A stretch of 64,000 nucleotides of DNA from Streptomyces musisoli (GTDB lineage: Bacteria > Actinomycetota > Actinomycetes > Streptomycetales > Streptomycetaceae). Positions within the stretch are counted from its first letter, which is position 1. Each line of letters opens with the position of its first letter. Below the pieces are notes generated by a model that worked only from the letters and a program-made list of their open reading frames with translations, had not been told where the DNA came from and ran no database searches. Shown piece after piece: positions 1 through 7,499 of this stretch. The DNA lies in contig NZ_JAERRH010000002.1 of assembly GCF_016741855.1 (NCBI RefSeq), positions 124,001 through 188,000 on the forward strand, in the 5' to 3' direction. Made by a program: the position numbers and the translations under genes.

Positions 1-647
1 ACGGCATCGCCGCCGCGTTCGCGCAGAACTGGGCCGAGTGCCACGACGAACTCTTCGGCGACCGCGACCGCTTCACCGAGCACGACCAGTCCGGCTCGTC
101 CGTCGTCCAGGTGGTGCGCGGCTCCGCCAGCATCGGCTGGCAGGACATGCAGACCCTCATCCGGGTCATGCTCACCTCCGCCGAGGAGCGCTTCCGCCTC
201 GCCACCGCCTACTTCGCCCCCGACGCCTACTTCGTCGACCTCCTGTGCCGGACCGCCCGCCGTGGTGTGCGCGTGGAGATACTCCTCCCCGGCCCCCACA
301 CCGACCAGCGCGCCTGCCGGCTCGCCGGACAGCACCACTACAGACGCCTGCTGGAGGCAGGGGTGCGCATCCGGCAGTACCGGCCGACGATGATGCACGC
401 CAAGATCATGACCGTGGACTCGGTCGCCACCCTCATCGGGTCCACCAACTTCAACCGCCGGTCCCTGGACCACGACGAAGAGGTCATGCTCGCCGTCCTG
501 GACGAGGCGTTCACCGCGGCGCTCGACCGCGACTACGAAGCGGACCTGGAGCGGAGCGTCGACATCGACCTCGCCCGGTGGAAACGACGGGCGTTGCTCC
601 AGCGCGCCAAGGAAGCCGCCGTCACCCCCGTCCGCCGCTTCCTGTGA
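1..647 (+). CDS. Phospholipase D-family protein (cardiolipin synthase-like), C-terminal part
   Basis: The frame is open from the left window edge (codons in phase with position 3), so the start lies outside. About 214 residues are visible. A complete HKD signature sits near the end: HAKIMTVD followed by GSTNFNRRSLDHDEE, the second catalytic motif of the phospholipase D superfamily. The preceding stretch (SAEERFRLATAYFAPD, then RRGVRVEILLPG) matches the second half of bacterial cardiolipin synthases, which transfer phosphatidyl groups at the membrane. The first HKD motif would lie upstream. Family assignment is firm; substrate is not, since PLD-like proteins also include nucleases and other phosphatidyltransferases. 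The gene ends about 190 bases before the stop of a convergent gene, with a strong hairpin between. Confidence 0.85.
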   Translation, partial: GIAAAFAQNWAECHDELFGDRDRFTEHDQSGSSVVQVVRGSASIGWQDMQTLIRVMLTSAEERFRLATAYFAPDAYFVDLLCRTARRGVRVEILLPGPHTDQRACRLAGQHHYRRLLEAGVRIRQYRPTMMHAKIMTVDSVATLIGSTNFNRRSLDHDEEVMLAVLDEAFTAALDRDYEADLERSVDIDLARWKRRALLQRAKEAAVTPVRRFL

Positions 648-800
648 CGCGCGGACCGCCCCGGGACGTTCTGCGTGGGGGGCGGTGATCGGCTGCTCGG
701 ACAGCCACCGGCCTTCGCGTGCCGTGGCGTGCGTGCCGCGCCGTGCGTGCCGCGGCGTGGCGGACGGGTCGTGGGGGGACGGGGCGTGGGGTGACGGGAC

Positions 801-832
801 GTGCCGCGGCGCCTGCTCGGGCGCCGCGGCAC
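801..832. terminator. Strong hairpin between convergent genes
   Basis: A perfect 13-bp inverted repeat (GTGCCGCGGCGCC, loop TGCTCG, then the complement) lies 7 bases past the stop of the minus-strand gene at 839 and about 150 bases past the PLD-like gene. There is no U-tract, which is usual for Streptomyces terminators. It probably serves both genes. Confidence 0.7.
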
Positions 833-838
833 GGGTGA

Positions 839-1267
839 TCAGGTGGCGATGATGGTGTGGAAGAACAGCACCGCCCCACCGAAGGCGGCGCCGCCGGCCA
901 GGATCGCCGCGGCGGCGTTGCGCTCGGCGAGGTAGGTGAGGACTCCGGCGCCGGTGCCGACCAGGACGCCGAGCATGAGGATGATGGCGCTGCGCAGACC
1001 GAGCAGCGCGGTGGGGCTGCCGCCGGCGGAGGTCTGCGGTTGCGGCGGCCAGGGGTGTTGCGGGGGCTGGTGCGGTATGGCCTGCGGGGCGTAGCCGGCG
1101 TGGTGTGCCTGCGGCACGCCCGTGCCGGTGCCGGTGCCCGTGTCCGCGCCGGTGGTCGTGGCCGCGCCGGTGGTCGTGCCGGTGCCCGTGGCGGGGGAGG
1201 CGGTGGTGGCCGGGGTGAGGTTCTGGCTGTGCTGGTGGCCCTGGCCGGGGGTGGGGTGGGTGTACAT
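839..1267 (-). CDS. Small membrane protein with Pro/Gln/Thr-Gly-rich N-terminus
   Basis: 142 residues from an ATG preceded by AAGGGA. The N-terminal half is low-complexity: Gln/His/Pro-rich segments flanking a Thr-Gly run encoded by a tandem GGCACC-type repeat around 1120-1190. The C-terminal third has two hydrophobic segments (IILMLGVLVGTGAGVLTYLA and ILAGGAAFGGAVLFFHTI), so it should be a two-pass membrane protein with a disordered cytoplasmic or extracellular head. No catalytic motif is visible. A longer in-frame extension upstream to 1432 exists but lacks a good ribosome binding site. Function unknown. Confidence 0.7.
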   Translation of the reverse strand: MYTHPTPGQGHQHSQNLTPATTASPATGTGTTTGAATTTGADTGTGTGTGVPQAHHAGYAPQAIPHQPPQHPWPPQPQTSAGGSPTALLGLRSAIILMLGVLVGTGAGVLTYLAERNAAAAILAGGAAFGGAVLFFHTIIAT

Positions 1268-1478
1268 GGACGTCCCTTCCTCTGACGGGTGGTCACCGCT
1301 GGCGCGGCGACCGGTTGCTGAAGGTGTAGCGGGCGCCCACCCCTCTCCCCCCGTGTGGCGCACGTCACATTTGTTTGTGGGGGCGGGGAGGGGGGAGAGC
1401 CCCGAGCCGCACCTAGGACCTCCATGACGCAAGGTCGGGACGGGGCCCGCTGGGGCTGGCGAGGGCTAGGGAGCGGAT

Positions 1479-2333
1479 GTGCCGGATGGAACCTGCAAGG
1501 GGCGCGGACCCCAGACCATGACGCAGAGCCCGCACACGGCGGCCGCGGATACGAGCCAGGAACTGCGCGCCCTGGAGGACGCGCTCGCGGCCCAGGCGGG
1601 CGAGGACGCCGCGTCACGGGCCCAGCTCCTCGCTCACGACGCCGCTCTCGTCGCGTTCCTGCACCGCTCCGGCTTCGAGGGCCCCCACTACCAGCAGTTC
1701 ATCACCGAGCTGATGGCCTATGGCTGGCGCACGCTGAGCAGCTGGAGCGCGAGCGGTGACATCTTCAAGCGCACGGCCCGCGTGGGCCGCCCCGTGCCGC
1801 CGGCCATGCTGCCGGAGACGTGGGCGTACGAGGACCGCACCCAGGTCGTCACCGACACCGTCCTCAAGGGCAGCGCCCTCTTCCGGGAGCACGGCCTGGT
1901 CCGCGGCAAGTGGAGCCCCGACGGCCGCGCCAGCCTGGCCACCTACTTCGTCGGTGCCGCCGTCCTCGCCTTCCGCCCCGTCTACATCCGCTGGTACAAG
2001 GCCCACCACCTCGGGCAGGCCGAACTCGACCACCGCACCGCCGACACCGACGACGTCCTCGATGCCCAGCACGACATCCCCGACCAGCGTGCCACCGACC
2101 CCGCACACACCGCGGCCACGCTGGACCACATCAACCGCATGCGCCCGCTGCTGCCCGACGAGCAGCTGCGCGAGGCGCTGGGATGGGTGACCCTCGGCTA
2201 CACCCACGCCGAGGCCGCCGCCAAGGTCGGTTTAACGCCCAAGGCACTCGAGCGGCGCCTGGCCCGCGCCCGTACCAAGGTTCTGGCCAGTGGCCTGCAC
2301 CAGACCCAGCCCGGGGAGGGGGAAGCACGATGA
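1479..2333 (+). CDS. Sigma-70-like regulator
   Basis: 284 residues from GTG 1479 (GGGAG just upstream); an ATG at 1518 is an alternative start. The C-terminal 60 residues read as a sigma region 4 helix-turn-helix (LREALGWVTLGYTHAEAAAKVG then LTPKALERRLARAR), and the middle (ASLATYFVGAAVLAFRPVYIRW) resembles a region 2-like helix set. It is longer and more divergent than a standard ECF factor. It overlaps the next gene by 4 bases (ATGA), so the two are translationally coupled and probably act together. The partner carries an SsgA-type domain, which suggests a developmental or division link, but that is inference. Could also be a DNA-binding protein that only borrows the region 4 fold. Confidence 0.6.
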   Translation: MPDGTCKGRGPQTMTQSPHTAAADTSQELRALEDALAAQAGEDAASRAQLLAHDAALVAFLHRSGFEGPHYQQFITELMAYGWRTLSSWSASGDIFKRTARVGRPVPPAMLPETWAYEDRTQVVTDTVLKGSALFREHGLVRGKWSPDGRASLATYFVGAAVLAFRPVYIRWYKAHHLGQAELDHRTADTDDVLDAQHDIPDQRATDPAHTAATLDHINRMRPLLPDEQLREALGWVTLGYTHAEAAAKVGLTPKALERRLARARTKVLASGLHQTQPGEGEAR

Positions 2334-3970
2334 GTGTTCACAAGGACGACACGATGCCTGTGACCACCGCTGACGAAGAGTTCGCCGCCCTGATGGCCGC
2401 CTCCAGCCTGCGCGCTCCCCGCGTGCGGGCCCTGGGAGGGGCCATCCCGGACAGCGCCCGGCGGCAACTGCACGCCGCCGCCGTAGCGGACCCGGCCACC
2501 GGCACCCATGGCGAGCACACCGCCGACGGGCCGGACGAGGAGCCGGACGTGTGCGGGGACGGCGACGACGGCGAACACACCTGCTCCGACGACGATGCCG
2601 GGCACGCGGCCGCGGCGGACGGACCGGCTGCGCTGCACGGGCTCCCCGCAATCGACAGCCTGTTCCCAGCTCATGCCTCCGCCGACGTCACGAGCCGTGT
2701 CAGGTACGAGGACGTCATCCGCGTCCTGGATGTTTCGGGAGCGTTTCTGCGCGCCGGGATCCCATGGCACTCCATGCGTGACCCGCTCGCCGAGCCACGG
2801 ATGCGCGACCTGCGATCCTTCGACTGGCACATCATGTCGACTCCACCACGCAGCGCCACGGGCACGAGCGGCCCGGAAGCCTGCGTACTGGTTCCGGCCG
2901 GCACGTCACCAGGGTGGAGTGGACCTTCGAGGCTCATCGCCCACGTCGCTCTCGTGATCACCGGAGGAGCAGCCACGGCACCTTGGGTCGGGCCGCCATG
3001 GGCAGCCGGACTCCTCGTCGCGGGACCGGCCGAGAGCGGCGCCGCGCGTCCACCAGAGGGCGCCTGGGACCTACTGGCACGCCACCGTCACCACCCACTC
3101 GCCGCTCACGCGACGCAATGCCGATCGAGCGGACTGCCACACCTGTTGTCCACCGAAAGGCCGGCCGACGCGCTGTTCCCGTCCATGGGATGGCTGACGG
3201 ACCGGCTGCCCCTGTCGTCCACCGGATGGCTGATCGATCCGCTGCCGTCGCCGGACACCGCACCCTGGTACGGCGTCGTGGTGGATCAAAGCTCCCTGCT
3301 GGTAGCGGGCGATCCGGTGGTGGATCTGGATCCGGCGCACCGGCACGCCATCCCGGTCCCGCTGCCACCTCTGCCCGACCTGGACGCTTATGCGCCACGT
3401 CCGGGCGGCAGCCTGCTCCTGCCGAAGAGATCCACCGACGGTCCGGCCGGCAGCGGGCCGGAGGAACGGCACCACACCGCCGGTGAACCCACGGGGCGAA
3501 CCAGACTCTGGCGCAGGAAGGACAGCGACGGGCTCGAGCAGCATGCTCAGTTCTGGATGCGCCTGCACCGCGAGGAAGGAGACAAGGGACAGCGCTTCCA
3601 GATCCGGCTGATCTATCGCACCGCGGATCCCTATGCGGTCACAGCCGTCTTCAACCAAGGCACCGACGAGGAAACGGAATGGGTCTTCGCCCGCGAACTG
3701 CTCGTCGACGGCCTGCACGAGAGCGCCGGAATCGGTGACGTCGTCGTATCGCCCTCGGTCGACGAAACGAGCGGCCGGCAACGCATCTTCGTCCGTCTGC
3801 GCTCACCCGAGGGCACCGCGCTGCTGTCCGCTTCGCGCCACGACATCGAGGCATTCCTCGACGCCAGTCACCCGCTGACCCAGAACCCGGTGGCGATCTC
3901 CGCAAGCCGCGCTCTCGACGCATGGGAACGCGAACTCACGGAGATCATCTGTCCTGGACAAGGGGAATGA
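2330..3970 (+). CDS. Large protein with C-terminal SsgA-like (SALP) domain
   Basis: 546 residues, ATG overlapping the upstream stop. Residues about 405-540 match the SsgA/SsgB family of sporulation and cell-division proteins: TADPYAVTAVF, TEWVFARELLVDGLH, GIGDVVVSP and SPEGTALLSAS fall in the family order. Ordinary SsgA-like proteins are only about 130-150 residues long and stand alone. Here roughly 400 residues precede the domain. That N-terminal part has an acidic Asp/Glu/His-rich linker (about 60-105) and an otherwise unrecognised region with a repeated GWL(T/I)D..LP motif (about 284-305). SsgA-like proteins guide septum placement with FtsZ in Streptomyces; whether this fusion does so is unknown. 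The coupled sigma-like gene is its likely functional partner. Confidence 0.7.
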   Translation: MSVHKDDTMPVTTADEEFAALMAASSLRAPRVRALGGAIPDSARRQLHAAAVADPATGTHGEHTADGPDEEPDVCGDGDDGEHTCSDDDAGHAAAADGPAALHGLPAIDSLFPAHASADVTSRVRYEDVIRVLDVSGAFLRAGIPWHSMRDPLAEPRMRDLRSFDWHIMSTPPRSATGTSGPEACVLVPAGTSPGWSGPSRLIAHVALVITGGAATAPWVGPPWAAGLLVAGPAESGAARPPEGAWDLLARHRHHPLAAHATQCRSSGLPHLLSTERPADALFPSMGWLTDRLPLSSTGWLIDPLPSPDTAPWYGVVVDQSSLLVAGDPVVDLDPAHRHAIPVPLPPLPDLDAYAPRPGGSLLLPKRSTDGPAGSGPEERHHTAGEPTGRTRLWRRKDSDGLEQHAQFWMRLHREEGDKGQRFQIRLIYRTADPYAVTAVFNQGTDEETEWVFARELLVDGLHESAGIGDVVVSPSVDETSGRQRIFVRLRSPEGTALLSASRHDIEAFLDASHPLTQNPVAISASRALDAWERELTEIICPGQGE

Positions 3971-4057
3971 GGGCAGGAGTTCCCGATCGCCGGTTGCCGT
4001 GCCGCCGGAACCCGCCGCCGGTCGCGAGCCCGGTGCGGGGAACCGCCGTCACACGGG

Positions 4058-5041
4058 TCAGGACTCGCCGGCCGGCCGGTGCCAGGGGCTCGGTCCCGCC
4101 CCTCGGTGCCAGGCCGCCAGATCGTCGCCGTTCACGCAGACGATGCCGCACTGGCGGGCGTACTCGAGAGCGGGTGCCGTGAAGTCGCTCGTGGTGACGA
4201 CCGCCGCGACATCGGCCTCGTGGATGGTGAAGCAGGTGCCCCCGAAGCGCTGCATGTCCTGGGAGCCGACCTTGTTGGGATCGCCGTAGTGCTTGCACTG
4301 GATGACCACGCGCCGCCCGTCCGGGGCGACCGCGACGACGTCCGCCCCCAAGTCACCGGCCCCTCCGACCACTTCGACCTCCCGGCAGTCGTCGCGGACG
4401 CACAGCTCCGCCACCGCCTGCTCGAACCCGTCCGGGTCCAGCTCGGCGTAACCGGCTTCGGGGTTGGGGTCCAGCTCGGCGTAACCGGCTCCGGCATCCG
4501 TGTCGAGTTCGGCGTAACCGGCTTCGGCGTCGGGGTCGAGTCCGGTGTGACCGGCTCCGGTGCCGGGGCCGACGGGATTCCCGGCGCCGCCCGGGTGCAG
4601 TGGCACGGTGGCGGACGGCACCGGTTCCGGCGGAACGCGGTACTCGTCGCGGCCGGGATCCGCCGGAGCGGCATCACCCACCGGCTCGCTCGCCGCGCCG
4701 GTCCGCACGGTGGGGACGACCGCCTCGCCGGCCGCCGTACCGCCGAGGCTGGCGCACGCCTTCTCGGCCGCTTCCTCCAGCGCCCGCCCGGCCCGGCGCG
4801 CACATCTGCCGGCGGACAGGCGGCGCCACCGCGAGCGGAACCTGAGCGTGGCGGCCACGCCGAGTACCGCCAGCACACCGGCCCAGAGCGGGCGGCGTTC
4901 GACGATTCCCGCCGCCGTGCGCGCCAGGAACGCGACGACGCACAGGATGATCGCGAGCAGGAGGAAGAACATCGCGGTGGTGCGCAGATCGAAGCGCCGG
5001 CCGCGCTCCACGCCTCGATCCCGGCGCACGGGTATGGTCAC
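4058..5041 (-). CDS. Membrane-anchored Mrr/RecB-type restriction nuclease-like protein
   Basis: 327 residues from GTG 5041, chosen because AGGAGG lies 8 bases upstream; a TTG at 5095 is the longest alternative. The N-terminus has two hydrophobic segments (about residues 25-45 and 53-66), then a basic stretch and an 11-residue tandem repeat (AGYAELDPxxx). The C-terminal 120 residues carry the Mrr-type nuclease core: LGADVVAVAPDGRRVVIQCKHY with the D...(Q)xK catalytic pattern, followed by a helix and VVTTSDFT. Such topology (two membrane helices plus restriction-endonuclease fold) is common in actinobacterial proteins of unknown biological role, probably acting on modified or foreign DNA. Convergent with the SsgA-domain gene, 87 bases apart. 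Confidence 0.75.
   Translation of the reverse strand: MTIPVRRDRGVERGRRFDLRTTAMFFLLLAIILCVVAFLARTAAGIVERRPLWAGVLAVLGVAATLRFRSRWRRLSAGRCARRAGRALEEAAEKACASLGGTAAGEAVVPTVRTGAASEPVGDAAPADPGRDEYRVPPEPVPSATVPLHPGGAGNPVGPGTGAGHTGLDPDAEAGYAELDTDAGAGYAELDPNPEAGYAELDPDGFEQAVAELCVRDDCREVEVVGGAGDLGADVVAVAPDGRRVVIQCKHYGDPNKVGSQDMQRFGGTCFTIHEADVAAVVTTSDFTAPALEYARQCGIVCVNGDDLAAWHRGAGPSPWHRPAGES
4441..4571 (-). repeat. 33-bp tandem repeat inside the Mrr-like gene
   Basis: Four 33-bp units (starting at 4441, 4474, 4507 and 4540) encode the 11-residue repeat AGYAELDPxxx; the leftmost-read unit on the protein (AGHTGLDPDAE) is diverged. It forms a linker between membrane segments and the nuclease domain and is a likely site of copy-number change. 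Confidence 0.85.
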
Positions 5042-5211
5042 GCTGGCCCCCTCCTGGACGGCGACGACGAAGATCCTCCGTCTACGGATGCCCAAGATCG
5101 CCGGTCGCTCTCATGACTCCCGCCCGGGGGTTCGCCCGCACGGACGGGGCACCATGACGCGCACCGGAAAGAGGACACCGCGACCGGTCCCCGAGCCCGG
5201 CCGCGGCCGGG

Positions 5212-6180
5212 TCACCACCGGGCCATGAGCGGCGTCCCCGGTTCGTGCTGCCGCCAGGCTTCGGTGAGGCGGACGAGGCAGGCGGGGGCGGCGATGCCGC
5301 GAACGGTGGCGATCCTGCCGTTGGCGATGTCGAACGTCACGGCGCCGATGACATGGTGGTCGCCGAGTACGAAGAGCAGGGCGGGGGCGCCGTTGACGAG
5401 CGCGAAGTGAACGGCGGGCGTGCCGCCGGCCAGGCGCCGTTTCGCGGGCGTGGGTTTGAAACCGGCCCGTGCGACGGCGGCGATGCGCTGCGGGGTGTCG
5501 AACCGCAGCAGCCTCTTGGCCAGGCCGGCGCCGTCGGAGACCGCGGTCGCGTCGTCGGTGAGCAGCGCCACCAGCCGTTCGGTGCGGCCCGAGGAGGCGG
5601 CGGCGAGGAATTCCTCGACGATCCTGCGGGCGGCCGCCCGGTCGACCTCGTCCCCGCCGCGGCGGCGCGCGGTGGTGATCCGGCGCCGGGCGCGGTGGAG
5701 GTGCTGCTGGCTCGCGGATTCGGTGATGTCCAGGATCCCGGCGACCTCGGCGTGGCTGTAGGAGAACGCTTCGCGCAGGACGTAGACGGCCCGCTCGAGG
5801 GGGGACAGGCGCTCCATGAGAGTCAGCACGGCCAGGGAGACCGATTCGCGCTGCTCGAAGGTGTCGGCCGGCCCGAGCATCGGGTCGCCTTCGAGGAGCG
5901 GTTCGGGCAGCCAGGCGCCGACCGTGCGTTCGCGGCGGGCGTGTGCCGAGCGGAGCCGGTCGAGGCACAGGTTGGTGACGACCTTGGTCAGCCACGCTTC
6001 CGGCACCTCGATCCGCTGCCGGTCGGCGGCCTGCCAGTGCAGGAACGCGTCCTGCACGGCGTCCTCGGCGTCGGCGGCGGAGCCCAGCAGCCGGTAGGCC
6101 AGCGAGGCCAGCCGGTTCCGGCCGGCCTCGAACCGGCCGGTGTCGAAGCGATCAGTGACGGTGTGGTCCACGGGGAGCAC
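5212..6180 (-). CDS. ECF41-type RNA polymerase sigma factor (SigJ-like)
   Basis: 322 residues from GTG 6180. Region 2 (LASLAYRLLGSAADAEDAVQ, LTKVVTNLCLDRLRSA) and region 4 (LSPLERAVYVLREAFSYSHA, then EVAGILDITESASQQHLHRA) are both present. The linker carries WLPEP, a hallmark of the ECF41 group, and the protein ends in a SnoaL-like domain with a variant of the ECF41 DGGGK motif (DGAGLAK). In this group the C-terminal domain modulates sigma activity instead of a separate anti-sigma factor. ECF41 factors are typically encoded beside oxidoreductases they control. Here the FAD oxidoreductase gene lies 9 bases upstream on the same strand, so the two form an operon. Confidence 0.9.
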   Translation of the reverse strand: MLPVDHTVTDRFDTGRFEAGRNRLASLAYRLLGSAADAEDAVQDAFLHWQAADRQRIEVPEAWLTKVVTNLCLDRLRSAHARRERTVGAWLPEPLLEGDPMLGPADTFEQRESVSLAVLTLMERLSPLERAVYVLREAFSYSHAEVAGILDITESASQQHLHRARRRITTARRRGGDEVDRAAARRIVEEFLAAASSGRTERLVALLTDDATAVSDGAGLAKRLLRFDTPQRIAAVARAGFKPTPAKRRLAGGTPAVHFALVNGAPALLFVLGDHHVIGAVTFDIANGRIATVRGIAAPACLVRLTEAWRQHEPGTPLMARW

Positions 6181-6189
6181 CCTAGGCGG

Positions 6190-7389
6190 CTACGCGACCG
6201 CCTCCTCGGCGGACACCGGTGGGACCGCGGCCAGGCGGTGCCGGCGCCTGGGCAGACCGAAGGTCGGGTGCGAGCTCGTCCACAGCGACATCCTGAGGAT
6301 GCCCGCCTTGATCCGCGCCGCCTTCCGGCCGCCCACGTACTTCGGCTTCGCCTGTCCTTCGTCGTCCACCATCTGCAGGATCCCGTCCCGCCTCCCGAGG
6401 CTGATGTGGTTGCCGAGGTACTCCAGCTTGGTGGTCGGGACCTTGCGGCCGGTCAGGTGTCCCACGATCGCGGCCGTGGCCTGCATGGCCGTGTAGCCGG
6501 CCGAAGCGCAGGACATCGGCAGCGGACGGCCGTTGTCACCGATGGCGTAGGCGCTGTCGCCGACGGCGTAGACGTCCGGGTGCGAGACCGACCGCATGGT
6601 GCGGTCGACGACGATCCGGCCGTTCTCGGTGACCTCCAGCCCGCCGGCGGCGGCGATGGGGCCGACCGCGAACCCGGCCGTCCACACGGTCGCGTCGGAC
6701 GCCAGGGCGGTGCCGTCGGCGCACAACACCCGCGTCGCCTCGACGGCTTCGACGCGGGTGCGCTCCACAACGGTGATGCCCAGCCGCCGGCAGGCCCGGC
6801 GCAGGTGGCCGCGGGCTCCGGCGGAGAGCGGTGCGCCCAGCTCGCCGCGGGCGACCAGCGTCACCGACAGGCCGGGCCGGGCTTCGGCGATCTCGGTGGC
6901 GGTCTCGATGCCGGTCAGCCCGTCGCCGACGACCAGCACACTCCCGCCCTCGTCCCGCCCGCACAGGCCGTCCAGGCGCTCGCGCAGGCGCAGCGCCGCG
7001 GGCCGGGCGCTGACGTCGAAGGCGTGCTCGGCCGCGCCCGGGACGCCGTGGCCGGCGCCGTGACTGCCGAGCGCGTAGAAGAGCGTGTCGTAGCCGATCT
7101 CACCGCCGCCGCCGGCGTCGGCCACGGTGACGGCCCGGCGCTCGGGGTCTACGGCGGTGACACGGGCCAGGCGCAGCCGTATCCCCGTGCCCGCGAACAC
7201 CTCGGCGAGCTGCGGGGCCTCGATCTCCCGGCCGGCCGCGAGCTGGTGCAGCCGCAGCCGCTGGACGAAGTCCGGCTCGGCGTTGACCACGGTGATCTCG
7301 GTGTCCGCCGGGGACAGCCGGCGGGCCAGGTTCCCGGCCACGTAGGCCCCGGCGTAGCCGGCGCCGAGGACGACGATGCGGTGCTTCAT
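6190..7389 (-). CDS. FAD-dependent pyridine nucleotide-disulfide oxidoreductase family protein
   Basis: 399 residues from ATG 7389. The N-terminus has an FAD-binding Rossmann motif (VVLGAGYAGAYVAGNLA), a second dinucleotide motif binds NAD(P)H (SVLVVGDGLTGIETATEI), and VYAVGDSAY is the second FAD contact. Length and motif spacing fit type II NADH dehydrogenase-like enzymes, but no C-terminal membrane amphipathic helix is evident. It probably oxidises NAD(P)H with a quinone or small-molecule acceptor. It is the first gene of a two-gene operon with the ECF41 sigma factor, the usual target arrangement for that group. Substrate unknown. Confidence 0.85.
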   Translation of the reverse strand: MKHRIVVLGAGYAGAYVAGNLARRLSPADTEITVVNAEPDFVQRLRLHQLAAGREIEAPQLAEVFAGTGIRLRLARVTAVDPERRAVTVADAGGGGEIGYDTLFYALGSHGAGHGVPGAAEHAFDVSARPAALRLRERLDGLCGRDEGGSVLVVGDGLTGIETATEIAEARPGLSVTLVARGELGAPLSAGARGHLRRACRRLGITVVERTRVEAVEATRVLCADGTALASDATVWTAGFAVGPIAAAGGLEVTENGRIVVDRTMRSVSHPDVYAVGDSAYAIGDNGRPLPMSCASAGYTAMQATAAIVGHLTGRKVPTTKLEYLGNHISLGRRDGILQMVDDEGQAKPKYVGGRKAARIKAGILRMSLWTSSHPTFGLPRRRHRLAAVPPVSAEEAVA

Positions 7390-7424
7390 GTTGTCGCTCC
7401 TGTCGGTTCGTTCGCTCCCGGTGT

Positions 7425-7453
7425 TGAGCGGAGCGGCGCACCGATTCCTGACA
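7425..7453 (-). promoter_or_regulatory. Candidate ECF41-type promoter
   Basis: TGTCAGG (7453-7447) followed after about 16 bases by CGCTCA, 36 bases or more before the oxidoreductase start. The -35 resembles the TGTCACA element reported for ECF41 sigma factors; the -10 match is weak. Autoregulation would fit the operon but is inferred. Confidence 0.25.
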
Positions 7454-7499
7454 GGAACCGCATGTGGCATGGGTCACAGAGCGGCAGGGGGACGGTCCG

